A DNA stretch of 53,380 nt, from positions 1-53,380 of the forward strand of contig CAMWUN010000023.1 of NCBI GenBank assembly GCA_947177425.1, read 5' to 3'. The position numbers and the translations under genes are program-made. The notes under the pieces are model-generated. The model was not told the origin of the DNA. It saw nothing but the letters and a program-made list of their open reading frames with translations, and did not search any database. Position 1 is the first letter of the stretch. Every line of letters starts with the position of its first letter. Positions 53,018-53,380 of the stretch are shown here, in pieces. This DNA comes from an uncultured bacterium. GTDB lineage: Bacteria > Bacillota > Clostridia > Lachnospirales > Lachnospiraceae.

Positions 53018-53239
53018 CATAAGGATGGCTGGCGCCGCCTGACATCCGTTGATTCCCGCGAGCAACGAGCCAAGTGGGCATGCCTGCATGAACATTTGGC
53101 GACTGCCGCGAGGTATTTTCCATTGGCGGTCAGCCGGTGGAATTGCCCGGTCATTCAGCAGAATGTTACCTGGTAGCCAGGGGAAAATGCCAGGAGATTA
53201 ATGGGTCAAAAAAAAACTACAAAATTTTTAAAAAAGTTG
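53018..53239. other. Intergenic region with GC-rich repeat-like segment
   Basis: No gene is seen. Between about 53060 and 53115 lies a GC-rich dyad-containing stretch (CCAAGTG ... CATTTGG, then ACTGCCGCGAGG) that resembles 45301-45322. The right part turns A/T-rich before the stable-RNA promoter. Confidence 0.45.
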
Positions 53240-53268
53240 TTGACATTATGAAACAGGAGTGATATAGT
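53240..53268 (+). promoter_or_regulatory. Strong promoter, probably of an rRNA operon
   Basis: -35 TTGACA (53240-53245), 17-base spacer, -10 TATAGT (53263-53268), preceded by an A/T-rich upstream element. The downstream leader (to the window end) has no frame and contains CACCTTGACAAATAAAC, similar to the boxA-like leader seen before 16S genes in Firmicutes. Confidence 0.75.
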
Positions 53269-53274
53269 AATATT

Positions 53275-53380
53275 CGTTGCGAGTGATAAAACAAAAACAA
53301 GCAATACATAAGCCTGTTAAAGGCAAAACAAAGCACCTTGACAAATAAACAGCAATGCAGCCCTGAAAATTCAACAAGAA
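53275..53380 (+). ncRNA. Leader of a stable RNA transcript (partial)
   Basis: From the expected start near 53275 to the window edge the sequence is A-rich, non-coding and ends CAGCCCTGAAAATTC, a pattern typical of the region ahead of 16S rRNA in Lachnospiraceae. The rRNA itself is not in the window, so this is a context-based call. Confidence 0.5.

Overview
The window reads as a chromosomal segment from a sporulating, strictly anaerobic Firmicute, most likely a member of the Lachnospiraceae (Clostridium cluster XIVa). The evidence is the sporulation gene spoIVA with a sigma-E-type promoter, a SpoVAF/GerA-type germination protein, an oxygen-sensitive class III ribonucleotide reductase (nrdD/nrdG), Gram-positive Shine-Dalgarno sites and moderate GC. 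No species call is made. Nearly all genes are on the + strand. Only prs (11789-12985), a lacI-type regulator (43916-44941) and an AraC remnant (43648-43869) are on the - strand. I see no prophage, insertion sequence, transposase or CRISPR array.

Layout: (1) 408-3258, an operon of two small membrane proteins (the first DUF5058) and a membrane-anchored M20 peptidase. (2) 3300-4936, infC-rpmI-rplT with an attenuated L20-type leader and a terminator. (3) 5007-7806, pepD and an AI-2E-family permease. (4) 7835-8018, a single tRNA-Pro with promoter and terminator. (5) 8344-11637, a two-component system. (6) prs on the minus strand. (7) 13260-19833, a radical-SAM DUF512 protein, der, plsY, gpsA and a MoxR/VWA pair. 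(8) 19931-24891, a BMP-type nucleoside ABC importer. (9) 24936-28225, tyrS, a YgjP-like metallopeptidase and spoIVA. (10) 28437-31035, nucleoside salvage (purine nucleoside phosphorylase, cytidine deaminase, amidohydrolase), which plausibly uses what the importer brings in. (11) 31133-36166, a membrane-anchored MutS-like ATPase, a 52-aa membrane protein, a YjjG-like phosphatase, a WYL regulator and an aminotransferase. (12) 36247-39535, the NrdR-controlled nrdD-nrdG-dut group for anaerobic dNTP synthesis. (13) spoVAF-like, DegV and a cytoplasmic zinc-binding chemoreceptor. (14) 43916-47225, a LacI regulator divergent from an amylosucrase-like enzyme. (15) 47310-53017, an unknown membrane protein, a second two-component system, a large DUF2339-like membrane protein and a lipoprotein. 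(16) The right edge carries a strong stable-RNA promoter and leader, probably for an rRNA operon just outside the window.

The most unusual signals are non-coding. One is a dispersed intergenic repeat family whose core hairpin shows compensatory changes between copies. Another is a sigma-E promoter for spoIVA nested inside a hairpin that would hide the spoIVA ribosome-binding site only on read-through transcripts. Others are an attenuator with a matching anti-terminator arm before infC, a probable ATT start for infC, a tRNA-Pro with anticodon AGG, and overlapping dyads at the amylosucrase promoter. Among proteins, the DUF5058/partner/M20 operon is the best candidate for an undescribed transport-plus-hydrolysis system.
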